The notes: a model not told the origin generated them from the sequence alone. Counted from the first letter of the stretch, positions 50,839 to 60,908 are shown. The stretch is 64,000 nt of DNA from UMGS1370 sp046957575 (GCA_046957575.1 JBKUOG010000008.1:53704-117703), one strand, 5' to 3'. A program made the numbers and translations.

Positions 50839-53739
50839 ATGAAGAAAAAAATCCACCCTGTTTTGCTAAAGCGTTTCTGCTCTTTTTCTGAATGGGAAAA
50901 GGAAGTGGAAACCATCCCTGATACAACTAAGAAAGGGGATGCTATGGAACTCCTGGTATTCTTTTACTTAAAATACCATTCTCACTACTATGATGTAAAA
51001 GAAGTGTACATGGCACAGGACATCCCCAAACATCTGAGGGAGCAGCTAAAACTTGAGCACAAAGATAACGGAGTTGATGGCATCATTGTCCGCAATGACG
51101 GGAAACTTGTTGCCTATCAGGTGAAATTCCGCTCCAACCACAAGATTCCCACTGCTCAGGAGCTTTCCACCTTCTGGGCAGAATCCGAACATGCGGATAT
51201 GAGGCTGATTTGTGCAAATTGTTCCAGACTCCCCAAAGTGAGCAGCAAAAAGAAAAACCAGATGTCTCTCCTTCTGGACCGTTTTATGGAACTGGATGAA
51301 AATTTTTTTGACGCATTCCTTCAATATTTAACGGACAGCCCCGCTCCCTCCTCTCCTACCAAAAAGGCTTCTCCAACAGGAGAATATCAGTACCAGCAGG
51401 AATTAATCGATCAGATTGTTTTTGGACTCTCCCAGCACGATCGGGGCAAATTTATTGCTGCCTGCGGGATCGGAAAAACACTGATTGCACTGTGGGTCCA
51501 GGAAGCAATGAAAACCAGTACGGTTTTGTTTGTCGTTCCAGGTCTTGCACTTATCCGGCAGACGCTGGATTCCTGGATAGCAAACTGTAATACCCCTTTC
51601 CGTTATTTATGCGTGTGCAGCGATCCCACTGTAGCAGATACCGACGATGATGTATTTTCTGCTGCTTCCTCTGACATGGATTTTCCAGTCACTACAGTTC
51701 CTGCATCCATCCAGACATTTTTAGAAGATCCTGCATCAAAAAAAGTCCTGTTTTCCACCTACCAGTCTCTGGATGCAGTTGCGAATGCCCTCACTGGAAC
51801 AGGTGCCGCCTTTGATCTTGCTATCTTTGATGAAAGTCACCGGACTGCCGGCACCAAAGACAGTCTGACGTTTGTTTACGGAATGGATGATCAGTATATT
51901 CCCATCAAAAAGCGTCTGTTTATGACAGCAACAGAACGGTTAATCTCCCCAAGGTTAAAACAGCTTGCCTCCCAATCAGAACCCATGATTTTTTCCATGG
52001 ATGATACTTCCAAATACGGTCCTGTTCTGGCCTCTCTAAACTTCGGGCAGGCAATTGAAAAAGGAATCATCTGCGACTACAAAATTGTTGTATGCACTAT
52101 TACAGAGCAAGATTTAGCCGATTTTGTTTCAAAACACAGAATTGTCTGTACAGAACTGGGCACATCCCAGGCATCTGGCAGCATTGATATCCTGTTAAAA
52201 GAAATTCTGATTGCAAAGGTGATGAAAGAACTGGACGTGAAAAAGGTTATCTCCTACCATGCCTATGTAAAAAATGCCAAAGCTTTTATAACAGGAGGAA
52301 GAAACATTCTTTCTGTCGGCGATATCGTAGATGCAGTTCTTTCTGATACAGATAATATCTCTACTTATACAGGTCATATAAACGGCGCCATGTCCGCCAG
52401 TGAGCGCAAAGAAATTTTATCTGGATTTGCAGCCAGCAGGCGGGGACTGATTTCCAACGCCAGGTGCCTGACCGAAGGAGTTGACGTTCCTGCTATTGAT
52501 GCGGTTTACTTTGCAGATCCCAAAACTTCCATGATCGACATTGTACAGGCAGTAGGACGGACATTAAGAAAATCTCCTTCCAAAAAGAATTCCTGCTCCT
52601 ATATTGTTCTTCCTATTGTGATCCCGGACAACGCATCCCTATTCAGCCACATTGTCCCTTCCAGCTTTGATACTCTCCACATGGTCATACAGGCTATGCG
52701 TTCCCAGGATGCCAGTCTGGCAGATATGATTGATGAAATTAATTTCTCTGCCGCTTCCGGAACTTTAGGAAAATCAGGTTCCTCTCTTTCTTCAAAAGTA
52801 ATGTTTATGTCCTATTCAAAAATCGGGATTCATGATTTTGAACATTCTCTCACCCTGCGCATTGCGGAAATCAATAAAAATCCTTCTGCCGCAGGCGGCT
52901 GCGAACTTTGGACAGAAACGCTGTCAAAGAATCGAAAAAGCGAAGAAAAGCGGGTATTTACTTCTATTGGAGACTACACTTTGGATGCCTATCTGGACAG
53001 CCTGATCCTGCCCACGTTAAAAAAGTTTTCAGAACCAGATGTCCCCATGGACGGCTCTGATTTGAAATGCGGCCACAATAATGTCTCCCACGCCGTACGC
53101 ATGGGAGTACTCTCAAAAAATGGCCGTTCCTACAGCATGACCCCTCTTGGAAAAGCGCTGCTTGCTGACAAAAGCATTTATCCATCTGCAGTCAAAGAAC
53201 AATTACTCAAATATTTTTGCATTAACAAAGAAACTGGAGCCATCCTCTTCCCTTACCGGACTCTGCTTAAAATCTTTCTGTCTGTTGAATGGATCACAAG
53301 ATTTGAATTTTTATACTGTATTTACTCTTTGCGGGATACTAACAGCGCTTCCATTGAAATAGCCATTGACCGCATTCAGTATCTGCGCAGGACCTATCCG
53401 AACATTACTATCTTAAGTGAGGCCAATAAAGAAAGGGTTCTTCAGATCCTAAACACAAAATATGAAGTTCATTTTGGATTTAAGGATATCTGGACAAGCA
53501 AAACTACTGCTTATAACCAGTTTAACTACTTTAAAAAGCATTTATGGGCGTTTCAGAATATTTTTATCACCAGCGATGAAAAAGAGGACAGGGAACGAAT
53601 CCGCATCCATCCCGGCTCCCAGTCTTCTATTCAGGAATTGCTGGAACTGACTTCTGACATTGAACGGGCCGCAGCATCGGGGGATTTAAACCTTCTGAAT
53701 GAACTTTATGGAAAACGCATCTGCAGCATCCCATTATAG
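50839..53739 (+). CDS. Restriction-type nuclease-helicase fusion (PD-(D/E)XK plus SF2 helicase)
   Basis: 966 residues from ATG 50839, with GGAGG 8 nt upstream. The N-terminal domain fits a PD-(D/E)XK/Mrr-like nuclease: Glu37 (MELLVFF), Asp80 (NGVDGIIV), then Gln94-x-Lys96 (AYQVKF). The SF2 helicase has Walker A CGIGKT at 209-214, DESH at 331-334, MTATER and a QAVGRTLR arginine-finger motif near 560-570. The C-terminal part (about 720-966) has a winged-helix-like YSMTPLGKALL and may recognise DNA. It is convergent with two methyltransferase genes and shares a terminator with them. An ATP-dependent restriction enzyme is the best inference; specificity is unknown. Confidence 0.82.
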   Translation: MKKKIHPVLLKRFCSFSEWEKEVETIPDTTKKGDAMELLVFFYLKYHSHYYDVKEVYMAQDIPKHLREQLKLEHKDNGVDGIIVRNDGKLVAYQVKFRSNHKIPTAQELSTFWAESEHADMRLICANCSRLPKVSSKKKNQMSLLLDRFMELDENFFDAFLQYLTDSPAPSSPTKKASPTGEYQYQQELIDQIVFGLSQHDRGKFIAACGIGKTLIALWVQEAMKTSTVLFVVPGLALIRQTLDSWIANCNTPFRYLCVCSDPTVADTDDDVFSAASSDMDFPVTTVPASIQTFLEDPASKKVLFSTYQSLDAVANALTGTGAAFDLAIFDESHRTAGTKDSLTFVYGMDDQYIPIKKRLFMTATERLISPRLKQLASQSEPMIFSMDDTSKYGPVLASLNFGQAIEKGIICDYKIVVCTITEQDLADFVSKHRIVCTELGTSQASGSIDILLKEILIAKVMKELDVKKVISYHAYVKNAKAFITGGRNILSVGDIVDAVLSDTDNISTYTGHINGAMSASERKEILSGFAASRRGLISNARCLTEGVDVPAIDAVYFADPKTSMIDIVQAVGRTLRKSPSKKNSCSYIVLPIVIPDNASLFSHIVPSSFDTLHMVIQAMRSQDASLADMIDEINFSAASGTLGKSGSSLSSKVMFMSYSKIGIHDFEHSLTLRIAEINKNPSAAGGCELWTETLSKNRKSEEKRVFTSIGDYTLDAYLDSLILPTLKKFSEPDVPMDGSDLKCGHNNVSHAVRMGVLSKNGRSYSMTPLGKALLADKSIYPSAVKEQLLKYFCINKETGAILFPYRTLLKIFLSVEWITRFEFLYCIYSLRDTNSASIEIAIDRIQYLRRTYPNITILSEANKERVLQILNTKYEVHFGFKDIWTSKTTAYNQFNYFKKHLWAFQNIFITSDEKEDRERIRIHPGSQSSIQELLELTSDIERAAASGDLNLLNELYGKRICSIPL

Positions 53740-53743
53740 AGCG

Positions 53744-53777
53744 AGGCAGGCGCTGTGACAGCGCCTGCCTTACATTT
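53744..53777. terminator. Shared terminator between nuclease-helicase and methyltransferase
   Basis: Perfect 12-bp arms AGGCAGGCGCTG and CAGCGCCTGCCT around TGA, then TACATTTTTT on the plus strand. The minus-strand gene stops at its edge. Confidence 0.85.
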
Positions 53778-55140
53778 TTTCTAAAACCACAATACTCTCT
53801 CGAAGGGAATCCTTAAGATACGGATATAACTGAATCTGCTGACTGGATGTTTTCGCAATTCTGCACACAATAATATCCGTCACCCGAAACTGGTAGCACT
53901 CTCCAATTGCTGCCAAAAACAGATCCGTTGGAACAATTCTTCCCAGATAAGCGCTTTGATCCACCACAATATAGCACTTTTTTCCAGTTTCCAATACTTT
54001 GGAGCTTTCAGAAATCACGTTCTCCATATCGTTAAAATACCCTTTTATCATTTTGGGGACTTTGCGGGTTCTCACATCTGTTTTTCCGGTTCTTGCTTCT
54101 TTTTCCGGAATCGCCTCTTCAATTTCTTTTGACATCCACTCAACAAACTCTCTGTTTCCAGTTCTCTGTTCCAGACACCCTATAAAAGATTCTACTGCCT
54201 GATGTCTGTATGCGCCGATATCTTTCATATTTCCTGCATAATCTGCCAGAATCACTTCCATTTTATATGACTCAAAATAGTCAAATGAATTTGCATACGG
54301 GGGAGAATACACAATTGCACCAAGAGACTTTTGTATTCTGCTGGAATACTTCTCTGCTGCCTCTGACAGTTTCATGGCATTGCCGTACTCCAAAACGGAT
54401 ACCACTTTCTCTGATATTCTGTTTTGACGGATATCCTCTACCATTTTTTCTAATTTCGCAGCATAAAATCCTTCCACATCTGATATTCGGCTTAGCTGGG
54501 TCTTCAGCCCATTTCCATCTCTCTTTCTGTCAGAAACCTCTTCTATGATGCAAATATAAGCGCAAAGACAAAGCTCATATAATTTTTGTCCCATCTGCTC
54601 TTTTTTTGAATCAATTGCCTGCCTCACTGCCAGCAGACGGGTAAAGTTGTGCTCGTTAAAAAATTTTTTTACTTCTTGATATTTTTCTATGTATTCATAA
54701 GAAGTCTGCTCTCTTCTTGCTATTTTGGGCAGTTCCTGAAGCAAAACATACATTGCGTCAACCTCTGCATCTGAATAACTTTGGCATTTTACGCGGGAAA
54801 GAAATGCAGACATAGGATTAATGTCCATCCCCAGTCCGGAATATCCATTTCGCGCTGCCTCTACAATCGTGGTGCCGCTGCCGCAGAACGGATCCAGCAC
54901 ATACTCACTGTGCTTTATTTTACTTCTTTTCAGTAATTCCCTGACCAGTGCGTAAGAATATCCTTCTCTATATTGAAACCAGCCATGATAAGGAATCTCC
55001 CTGTTTTTAGAAAAATTAACCAACTGGCTGAAAAATTCCACTTCATCGCATACAGGAAACCGCTGTTCCAGGCTGTAAATAAATTCTTTCAGATTCCGAT
55101 TTGAATACACACCGTATCCGTCAATGGCATCCGTCAGCAA
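53770..55140 (-). CDS. DNA methyltransferase with SPPY motif (possible N4-cytosine)
   Basis: 456 residues from TTG 55140, chosen because AGGAGG lies 8 nt upstream; the frame is open to 55185. Motif I is DPFCGSGTT at 83-91 and motif IV is YSPPYANSF with SPPY at 279-282. A C-terminal RVTDIIVCRIAKTS segment completes the fold. SPPY is usual for N4-cytosine enzymes, although adenine specificity is possible. The order and long insertion between motifs I and IV are as in its neighbour. Overlaps the DPPY methyltransferase gene by 20 bp. Confidence 0.84.
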   Translation of the reverse strand: MLTDAIDGYGVYSNRNLKEFIYSLEQRFPVCDEVEFFSQLVNFSKNREIPYHGWFQYREGYSYALVRELLKRSKIKHSEYVLDPFCGSGTTIVEAARNGYSGLGMDINPMSAFLSRVKCQSYSDAEVDAMYVLLQELPKIARREQTSYEYIEKYQEVKKFFNEHNFTRLLAVRQAIDSKKEQMGQKLYELCLCAYICIIEEVSDRKRDGNGLKTQLSRISDVEGFYAAKLEKMVEDIRQNRISEKVVSVLEYGNAMKLSEAAEKYSSRIQKSLGAIVYSPPYANSFDYFESYKMEVILADYAGNMKDIGAYRHQAVESFIGCLEQRTGNREFVEWMSKEIEEAIPEKEARTGKTDVRTRKVPKMIKGYFNDMENVISESSKVLETGKKCYIVVDQSAYLGRIVPTDLFLAAIGECYQFRVTDIIVCRIAKTSSQQIQLYPYLKDSLRESIVVLEKM

Positions 55141-57025
55141 AATCTGCTTCCTCCTTTTTTCTCCATCTGCCGTTTTGCAGTTCAAGATTTTGATTCAGTA
55201 CATTGTCAATAAATGTTTTGGACAATTCCTCTATGGATTCTACCTGTCCTTCCTCATTCCTACAGATAAATTCCATCATAACATGGATCAGACCTGCGTA
55301 TATGTTCTCATACAGTTCTGTTGTTGTGTACTCTCTATCTGCCGCATACATGGTTTTCAGACATTGATTGACCGCCTTTTTTATTGCTCCGGAAAAATTT
55401 CCGGCCGGCGCATCCATGTTCGGCAGTTCCCCTTTTTTAAAGGAATATATAAAGTCTCCATGGATATTTCCTGAATATTTCAGATGGGATGTGTTTTTGT
55501 ATTCCTGAACAAAGTCCTGATAAATCACCCCGCCTTTTGGCAAATAAAAACCGGCTTTTACCACTGCCTTTAACATCTGAACCCACACATTAATATCTTT
55601 ATTGTTAAATGTAAATACCAGATATCCGTCCGGACACAGCACCCTATTTGCCTCTGCAAATACTTTCTGAAGCATACAGCCGTAAGTTTTTACATCTTTA
55701 GACCCCGGATAACAGGCTTTCCGGTTGGATACCGCTTCCTCTTCCTTATAAATATAGGAATCCAATCCCTTATATTCTTTGTACCAGATATTCCAGAAGG
55801 AAGACAGTTCTCCGTATTGAACATTGCTTCCATAGGGCGGATCCGTAATAACTGCAGAAACGCTTTCATCCGGCAGAGGAAGTCTGGCTGAACTTTGCGT
55901 CAGAATCATGTAATCGCCGTCTGTGCAAAGGGCTTCAAACGAATCCGTCTTTTTCTTCGGTTTTGCGATTGCTGACGCTGTGTATTCCAGACCTTTTAAA
56001 ACAGCCGCCATTCTGTCTTTTAGTTTGTCCAGTACATTACACTCTACATAGGCATTGGGAAGCCAGTACGCATGTTTATCCATACAGGTCGGATTCCCGT
56101 TCTCCCAGTTTTCTGTCACCCGCGACATGTTGTTGGTATATCGGAGAGAAGAGCTAAAGGCAAAATACAAAAGATCCCGTTCCTTGGACGGTTCCAGGGA
56201 CAATATTTTGTTAAATATCATGGTATTAATAAAATAATTGCGCCTGCTGAACAGATGGGAAAATTTTAATACCCCCTTCTGAAAAAGACAATCTTCATAC
56301 CACCTGTCCCAATCATGGGGAATTGGAGCATCTGCCTGTTTGACGCCTGCCGGAATTTGAAAGCGCTCCTGTTCGCTTGTCAGCTTCTGCCGTTCACTCT
56401 CATCAAATTCGCAGATGTCTGTCTTCCCATCTGCATCCTTATATTTCATCCTCAAGGGAATGCTTCCCTTTGGAATACACTTTGTCCTTACTACGCCAGG
56501 TTTTTGCTGACGATTGCTGGCACAGTCCGAATTGGGGCACTGATATTTCCCATTACTGATTTTATGTTCTTCTGTAAGCCAGATGATTTCGCCGCATTCC
56601 GGGCATTTTACTTCATAGGTCCACTCCATCCAGATCTGCTCCACCTCTATGTCATGGACAAAATAGGAATACAGATTCCCGTATTCCCGGCAGCATTCTT
56701 CTAAAAACTGGTCAAAATACTTCTTTAATTTCTTCGTATCTGCCTGCTGAATCTGCATTTCAGTAATAAACGCTGCCAGAGGATTAATATCAACCCCTAC
56801 CGCTTTTCGATCAAGGGCCAGGCTCTCAAAAATCGTAACGCCGCCGCCGCAGAAACAATCCAGGACAATGTCTCCTTTGCTGGTATAATGCTGAATCAAA
56901 TTGCTGAAAACATTGTATGGCCGACGCGCAAAATACTTGTGCATCCGATACTGGGGCGTATGTCCTCTGGCCTTTACAGATTCTTTTATTGGTTCCACTG
57001 TTTGGCTTCCTCTCTTTTTGTCCAT
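55121..57025 (-). CDS. DNA methyltransferase with DPPY motif and zinc-ribbon insertion
   Basis: 634 residues. The N-terminus has a YRMHKYFARRPYNVF motif at 26-40, motif I DCFCGGG at 56-62, and motif IV TDPPYG with DPPY at 395-398, suggesting N6-adenine. Between them are four cysteines in zinc-ribbon spacing (C141, C144, C163, C168). A helical tail from about 545 is probably target recognition or partner contact. It starts 2 bp after cobO and overlaps the second methyltransferase by 20 bp, so the pair is co-translated. Two methyltransferases of different class suggest an asymmetric recognition site with one modified base per strand. Confidence 0.85.
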   Translation of the reverse strand: MDKKRGSQTVEPIKESVKARGHTPQYRMHKYFARRPYNVFSNLIQHYTSKGDIVLDCFCGGGVTIFESLALDRKAVGVDINPLAAFITEMQIQQADTKKLKKYFDQFLEECCREYGNLYSYFVHDIEVEQIWMEWTYEVKCPECGEIIWLTEEHKISNGKYQCPNSDCASNRQQKPGVVRTKCIPKGSIPLRMKYKDADGKTDICEFDESERQKLTSEQERFQIPAGVKQADAPIPHDWDRWYEDCLFQKGVLKFSHLFSRRNYFINTMIFNKILSLEPSKERDLLYFAFSSSLRYTNNMSRVTENWENGNPTCMDKHAYWLPNAYVECNVLDKLKDRMAAVLKGLEYTASAIAKPKKKTDSFEALCTDGDYMILTQSSARLPLPDESVSAVITDPPYGSNVQYGELSSFWNIWYKEYKGLDSYIYKEEEAVSNRKACYPGSKDVKTYGCMLQKVFAEANRVLCPDGYLVFTFNNKDINVWVQMLKAVVKAGFYLPKGGVIYQDFVQEYKNTSHLKYSGNIHGDFIYSFKKGELPNMDAPAGNFSGAIKKAVNQCLKTMYAADREYTTTELYENIYAGLIHVMMEFICRNEEGQVESIEELSKTFIDNVLNQNLELQNGRWRKKEEADFADGCH

Positions 57026-57027
57026 GT

Positions 57028-57591
57028 TTAATACTCGATTCCCGCTCTGGCTTCTACGCCTTTTTCATAGGGGTGGCGAATCATTTTCATCTCTGTTATA
57101 TAGTCGGCAAATTTCTGAATTCCAGCCGAAGGGTTTCGTCCGGTCAGCACAATTTCCGGAGCGCCTTTTATCTTCCCCTCTGTCCTGCCTTCTTCGCCGT
57201 TTTCCTGCTTCTCTGCTCTTTTCTGGCCCTCCAGCCACTGGATTACTGCATCTTCAGCCACCAGATTATAATTGCAGGCTGCCATAATTTCATCTAAAAT
57301 TACCAGATCAAACTGGTCTGCCTGAGCAGCAGTCTGCTCAAATAACTGGCTGTAATACTCTGCCGCCTCTTTTTTCTGCCGATCATCCATACGAAAATAA
57401 AAGCCGAATGTTTTTTTGCATGGAATCACGCAAATCCCCGGAATCCCTGAAAGCACTGGTACTTCTCCGGAATCATCTGTCTTTAAAAAACGGGCAATCA
57501 GCACTTTTTTTCCTCTTCCTGCTGCCCGCACTGCCAGTCCCAGCGCTGCAGTTGTCTTTCCCTTTCCATCTCCGCAATAAATATGAACCAT
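57028..57591 (-). CDS. cobO: Cob(I)yrinic acid a,c-diamide adenosyltransferase
   Basis: Adenosylates corrinoids using ATP. 187 residues; P-loop GDGKGKTT at 7-14 and the LVILDEIM Walker B near 97 match the CobA/CobO/BtuR type, and VLTGRNPSAGIQKFADYITEM near 150 is diagnostic. An acidic Lys/Glu insertion (KRAEKQENGEEGRTEGKIK) near 125-143 is longer than usual. It lies 4 bp after pcrA and 2 bp before the methyltransferase gene. Confidence 0.94.
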   Translation of the reverse strand: MVHIYCGDGKGKTTAALGLAVRAAGRGKKVLIARFLKTDDSGEVPVLSGIPGICVIPCKKTFGFYFRMDDRQKKEAAEYYSQLFEQTAAQADQFDLVILDEIMAACNYNLVAEDAVIQWLEGQKRAEKQENGEEGRTEGKIKGAPEIVLTGRNPSAGIQKFADYITEMKMIRHPYEKGVEARAGIEY

Positions 57592-57595
57592 AAAT

Positions 57596-59452
57596 CTAAC
57601 ACCTTCCTAAATACTCCAGCACAAATCTGGAGACTTCTTGTTTTTTGTGATATCTCTCTTTGGTATAGTACACATGCAGACGATCTTTTGCTCTGGTCAT
57701 GGCTACGTAAAACATGCGCCGCTCTTCTTCCATATCTGCATCCAGAGCCGCCTTGTTGTGCGGCGTTACTCCTTCATTGGCGTCCGGAATATAGACAACC
57801 GGAAACTCCAGCCCTTTTGCGCCATGCATGGTCATAATTGTAACGCTCTCTTTATCCGAAGCTGACGGCTCTCTCGCTTCCTGGGCCTTTTTTGCCAGTT
57901 CTTCTTTGTATTCTTCCATATGGCGTTTCCATCCGTCCACTGTTTTATAGCCAGATGCGCTTTCTGCAATCTGATCTGCCATTTCCATCAATTCCTCTGC
58001 CTTCAGCCGTCTTGCCTGGGCATATTCTCTTAAATACTCATCATACCCCACCGCCTTGCGGATATAGTTGACTGCTGCCACAGGAGCCATCCCTTTTAGC
58101 ATTGCCAGATCGTATTCCAACTGGTCCAGCCTGTCTAACATCCAGTTTTTGTCCTGATAAAAGGATTTAATTTTTTCCAAATCTACCTGAGGAGTATCAA
58201 ACGCATCTCTGCTGATGTAGCGTTTCGGCCGGTTGATGATCCTTAGAAACAGCCCTCTGTCCCTGCTGCCATCTGCAAGATCAATATAGGAGAGAATATC
58301 CCTTGCAACCCAATGCTCATAAATGTTGGGCAGCAAATCTTTCATCCGAAACGGAATATTGTACTCCATGAATTTTTCCACCAAAAGCCTGGCTCCCACG
58401 TTGGTGCGAAACAAAACCGCTATATCGCCGTAGCACAGGCCGGATCTGCGGTAATCCCGTATTTCCTCTGCAACCGAAATGACTTCCTGTCTGGCATCGT
58501 CAAATACTCTGGTAATCACTGGCTTTCCCTGTCCTCTGACTGCCAGAAGTTTTTTGGGAAACCGTTTCTCATTATGGCAAATCAAACGGCCTGCCGCCTC
58601 CACAATCTCTTTGGAGGAACGGTAATTCATGCCAAGAAGAGTCTTTTTTGCCTGGGGATAATCCTTTTCAAACCCCAGCATAATCTCCGGTTTAGAGCCT
58701 CGAAATCGGTAAATGGACTGGTCGTCGTCCCCTACAATAAACAGATTGTTTTCCGGCAAAGCCATCATTTTAATGATTTCATACTGAATCCGATTAATAT
58801 CCTGAAATTCGTCAATTAACAAATACTGATATTTTTTCTGCCAGGCTGATAAAATATCTGCTCTCTGCCTGAATAATTCGTAGCACATGGTAAGCATATC
58901 ATCAAAATCCACCAGGGCATATTTTTTCAGGAACTGTTCATAACTCTGATACAGTGCCCGGAAACTGTCTTCCCCGCAGTTTTTGGAATAATAATGCTCC
59001 AGGTTCAGCATTTCACCTTTTACTGTGCTGATTTCCGAAAGAATGGAGGAAACAAATTCGGTTTCATCTTCTACATCCAAATCCAGTTTTTCCATAGATT
59101 CCCGAATGCACCGGATTTTCTGATCCTCCCGTACAATATTGGCCGCGGTAAACCCATAAGCCAGCTTTAGTATCCGAAAAAAGACGGAGTGGAAGGTGCC
59201 AAAACTGACCCTTCCACTTCCCATAGTTTCTTCTTGTTCGGACATTTTGTTGTAGCGCTCTTCCATCTCTCTGGCTGCTGCTCTGGTAAATGTAATCACC
59301 AGCACAGACGAAGGATTCACACCCCCATAGCGGGTCAGGTAACGGATCCGGTTGGTAATAACAGTGGTCTTCCCAGAACCGGGGCCTGCCAGTACCAGCA
59401 TCGGGCCTTCTTTGTGCAGAATCGCCTGCTTCTGCGCCTCGTTAAATGCCAT
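57596..59452 (-). CDS. UvrD/PcrA-family ATP-dependent DNA helicase
   Basis: 618 residues from ATG 59452, with GGAG upstream at the gltX end. SF1A helicase motifs: Walker A LAGPGSGKTTVIT near 22-34, DEFQDINRIQYE near 218, GDDDQSIYRFRGS near 240, Y-R-S motif near 275, and TMHGAKGLEFPVVY with YVAMTRAKDRL near the end. It is shorter than canonical PcrA (about 720), lacking the C-terminal tail, a Clostridial variety. Housekeeping repair or plasmid functions are likely. One bp gap from gltX. Confidence 0.93.
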   Translation of the reverse strand: MAFNEAQKQAILHKEGPMLVLAGPGSGKTTVITNRIRYLTRYGGVNPSSVLVITFTRAAAREMEERYNKMSEQEETMGSGRVSFGTFHSVFFRILKLAYGFTAANIVREDQKIRCIRESMEKLDLDVEDETEFVSSILSEISTVKGEMLNLEHYYSKNCGEDSFRALYQSYEQFLKKYALVDFDDMLTMCYELFRQRADILSAWQKKYQYLLIDEFQDINRIQYEIIKMMALPENNLFIVGDDDQSIYRFRGSKPEIMLGFEKDYPQAKKTLLGMNYRSSKEIVEAAGRLICHNEKRFPKKLLAVRGQGKPVITRVFDDARQEVISVAEEIRDYRRSGLCYGDIAVLFRTNVGARLLVEKFMEYNIPFRMKDLLPNIYEHWVARDILSYIDLADGSRDRGLFLRIINRPKRYISRDAFDTPQVDLEKIKSFYQDKNWMLDRLDQLEYDLAMLKGMAPVAAVNYIRKAVGYDEYLREYAQARRLKAEELMEMADQIAESASGYKTVDGWKRHMEEYKEELAKKAQEAREPSASDKESVTIMTMHGAKGLEFPVVYIPDANEGVTPHNKAALDADMEEERRMFYVAMTRAKDRLHVYYTKERYHKKQEVSRFVLEYLGRC

Positions 59453-59453
59453 A

Positions 59454-60908
59454 TTAGTTCTCCAAAAGTTCAATTCCTTTGCGGATTCTCTTTAAAGATT
59501 CTTCTTTGCCCAGCACTTCCATAATCTCAGTAGCCCCTGCCGGAGTCATCTGCTTGCCAGACACAGCGGTACGGATTGGCCACATTACAAAGCCGGTCTT
59601 TACTCCCTTTTCGCTGACATACTGGGACAGCTTTTCATAAAGAGCGTCATTGCTGAAATCTTCCTGTGCCTCTAAAATCGGCAGGATTTCACGCAGGGTC
59701 TCTAAAGAGTTTTCCTGTGTAGTCTTCATCTTCTTATGGGCATACATTGCCGGATCGTATTCCGGTAATTCCTCAAAGAAATCAATGTGTTCTTTAATGT
59801 CTGGGAATACTTCGATTCTGGTCTTTACCATTGCGGCAATCTTCTTTAAATCCAGATCCTTTTTGATGACTTCTTTTAAGTACGGCTCTGCCATTTCATA
59901 AAATTTGTCAAAGTCCATTGATTTCATGTATTCGCCGTTCATCCAGCGAAGCTTGGTCATATCAAATACGGCTGGAGACTTGCTCATTCTGCGGTAATCG
60001 AACTCTTTTACCATCTCGTCTAAGGAGAAAATCTCCCGGTTGTCTTCCGGAGACCAGCCAAGCAGAGCCACATAGTTGACAACTGCTTCTGAGACAAATC
60101 CCTGGTCGATTAAATCTTCATAAGAAGAATGACCGCTTCTCTTGCTCAGCTTCTTATGCTCTTCGTTGGTAATCAGCGGGCAGTGTACGTAAACCGGCAC
60201 TTCCCATCCAAATGCGTCGTAAAGTCGGTTGTATTTCGGAGAAGAGGATAAATACTCGTTTCCCCGTACTACATGGGTAATTCCCATCAAATGGTCGTCT
60301 ACTACGTTTGCAAAGTTATAGGTAGGATAGCCGTCCGATTTGATCAGTACCATGTCGTCCAGTTCGTCGTTATTGACTGTAATATCTCCGTAAATCTCGT
60401 CATGGAAGGTGGTCGTTCCCTCTGTCGGGTTGTTCTGGCGGATTACGTAAGGTACGCCTGCAGCCAGTTTTTCTTCGATTTCTTCTTTGGAAAGGTTCAG
60501 GCAATGCTTGTCATATGCCATGATTTCTTCGCCGTTTACATTCTTTTTTAAAGAATCCAGACGTTCCTGGGTACAGAAGCAGTAATACGCCTCACCTTTT
60601 TCAATCAGCTTCTTTGCATACTCTAAGTAAATGCCCAAAGCCTGACGCTCGCTCTGTACATATGGGCCTACTCCGCCGTCTTTGTCTGGTCCTTCATCAT
60701 GGATCAGACCGGTCTTTTCCAGGGTGCGGTAAATAATTTCCACTGCTCCGTCTACATACCGCTCCTGATCGGTATCCTCGATTCTAAGAAGAAAATCGCC
60801 TCCCTCATGCTTGGCAATCAGGTATGCGTATAATGCAGTTCTCAAATTTCCTACATGCATCCGGCCTGTCGGACTGGGTGCGTATCTGGTTCTTACTTTT
60901 TTACTCAT
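59454..60908 (-). CDS. gltX: Glutamyl-tRNA synthetase
   Basis: 484 residues from ATG 60908, with GGAGG 5 nt upstream. Class I motif HIGH appears as PSPTGRMHVGN at 11-21 and KMSKS as KKLSKRSG near 252. Length and sequence fit the non-discriminating Firmicutes enzyme. A promoter lies about 50 bp upstream. It heads the run gltX-pcrA-cobO-methyltransferases. Confidence 0.96.
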   Translation of the reverse strand: MSKKVRTRYAPSPTGRMHVGNLRTALYAYLIAKHEGGDFLLRIEDTDQERYVDGAVEIIYRTLEKTGLIHDEGPDKDGGVGPYVQSERQALGIYLEYAKKLIEKGEAYYCFCTQERLDSLKKNVNGEEIMAYDKHCLNLSKEEIEEKLAAGVPYVIRQNNPTEGTTTFHDEIYGDITVNNDELDDMVLIKSDGYPTYNFANVVDDHLMGITHVVRGNEYLSSSPKYNRLYDAFGWEVPVYVHCPLITNEEHKKLSKRSGHSSYEDLIDQGFVSEAVVNYVALLGWSPEDNREIFSLDEMVKEFDYRRMSKSPAVFDMTKLRWMNGEYMKSMDFDKFYEMAEPYLKEVIKKDLDLKKIAAMVKTRIEVFPDIKEHIDFFEELPEYDPAMYAHKKMKTTQENSLETLREILPILEAQEDFSNDALYEKLSQYVSEKGVKTGFVMWPIRTAVSGKQMTPAGATEIMEVLGKEESLKRIRKGIELLEN

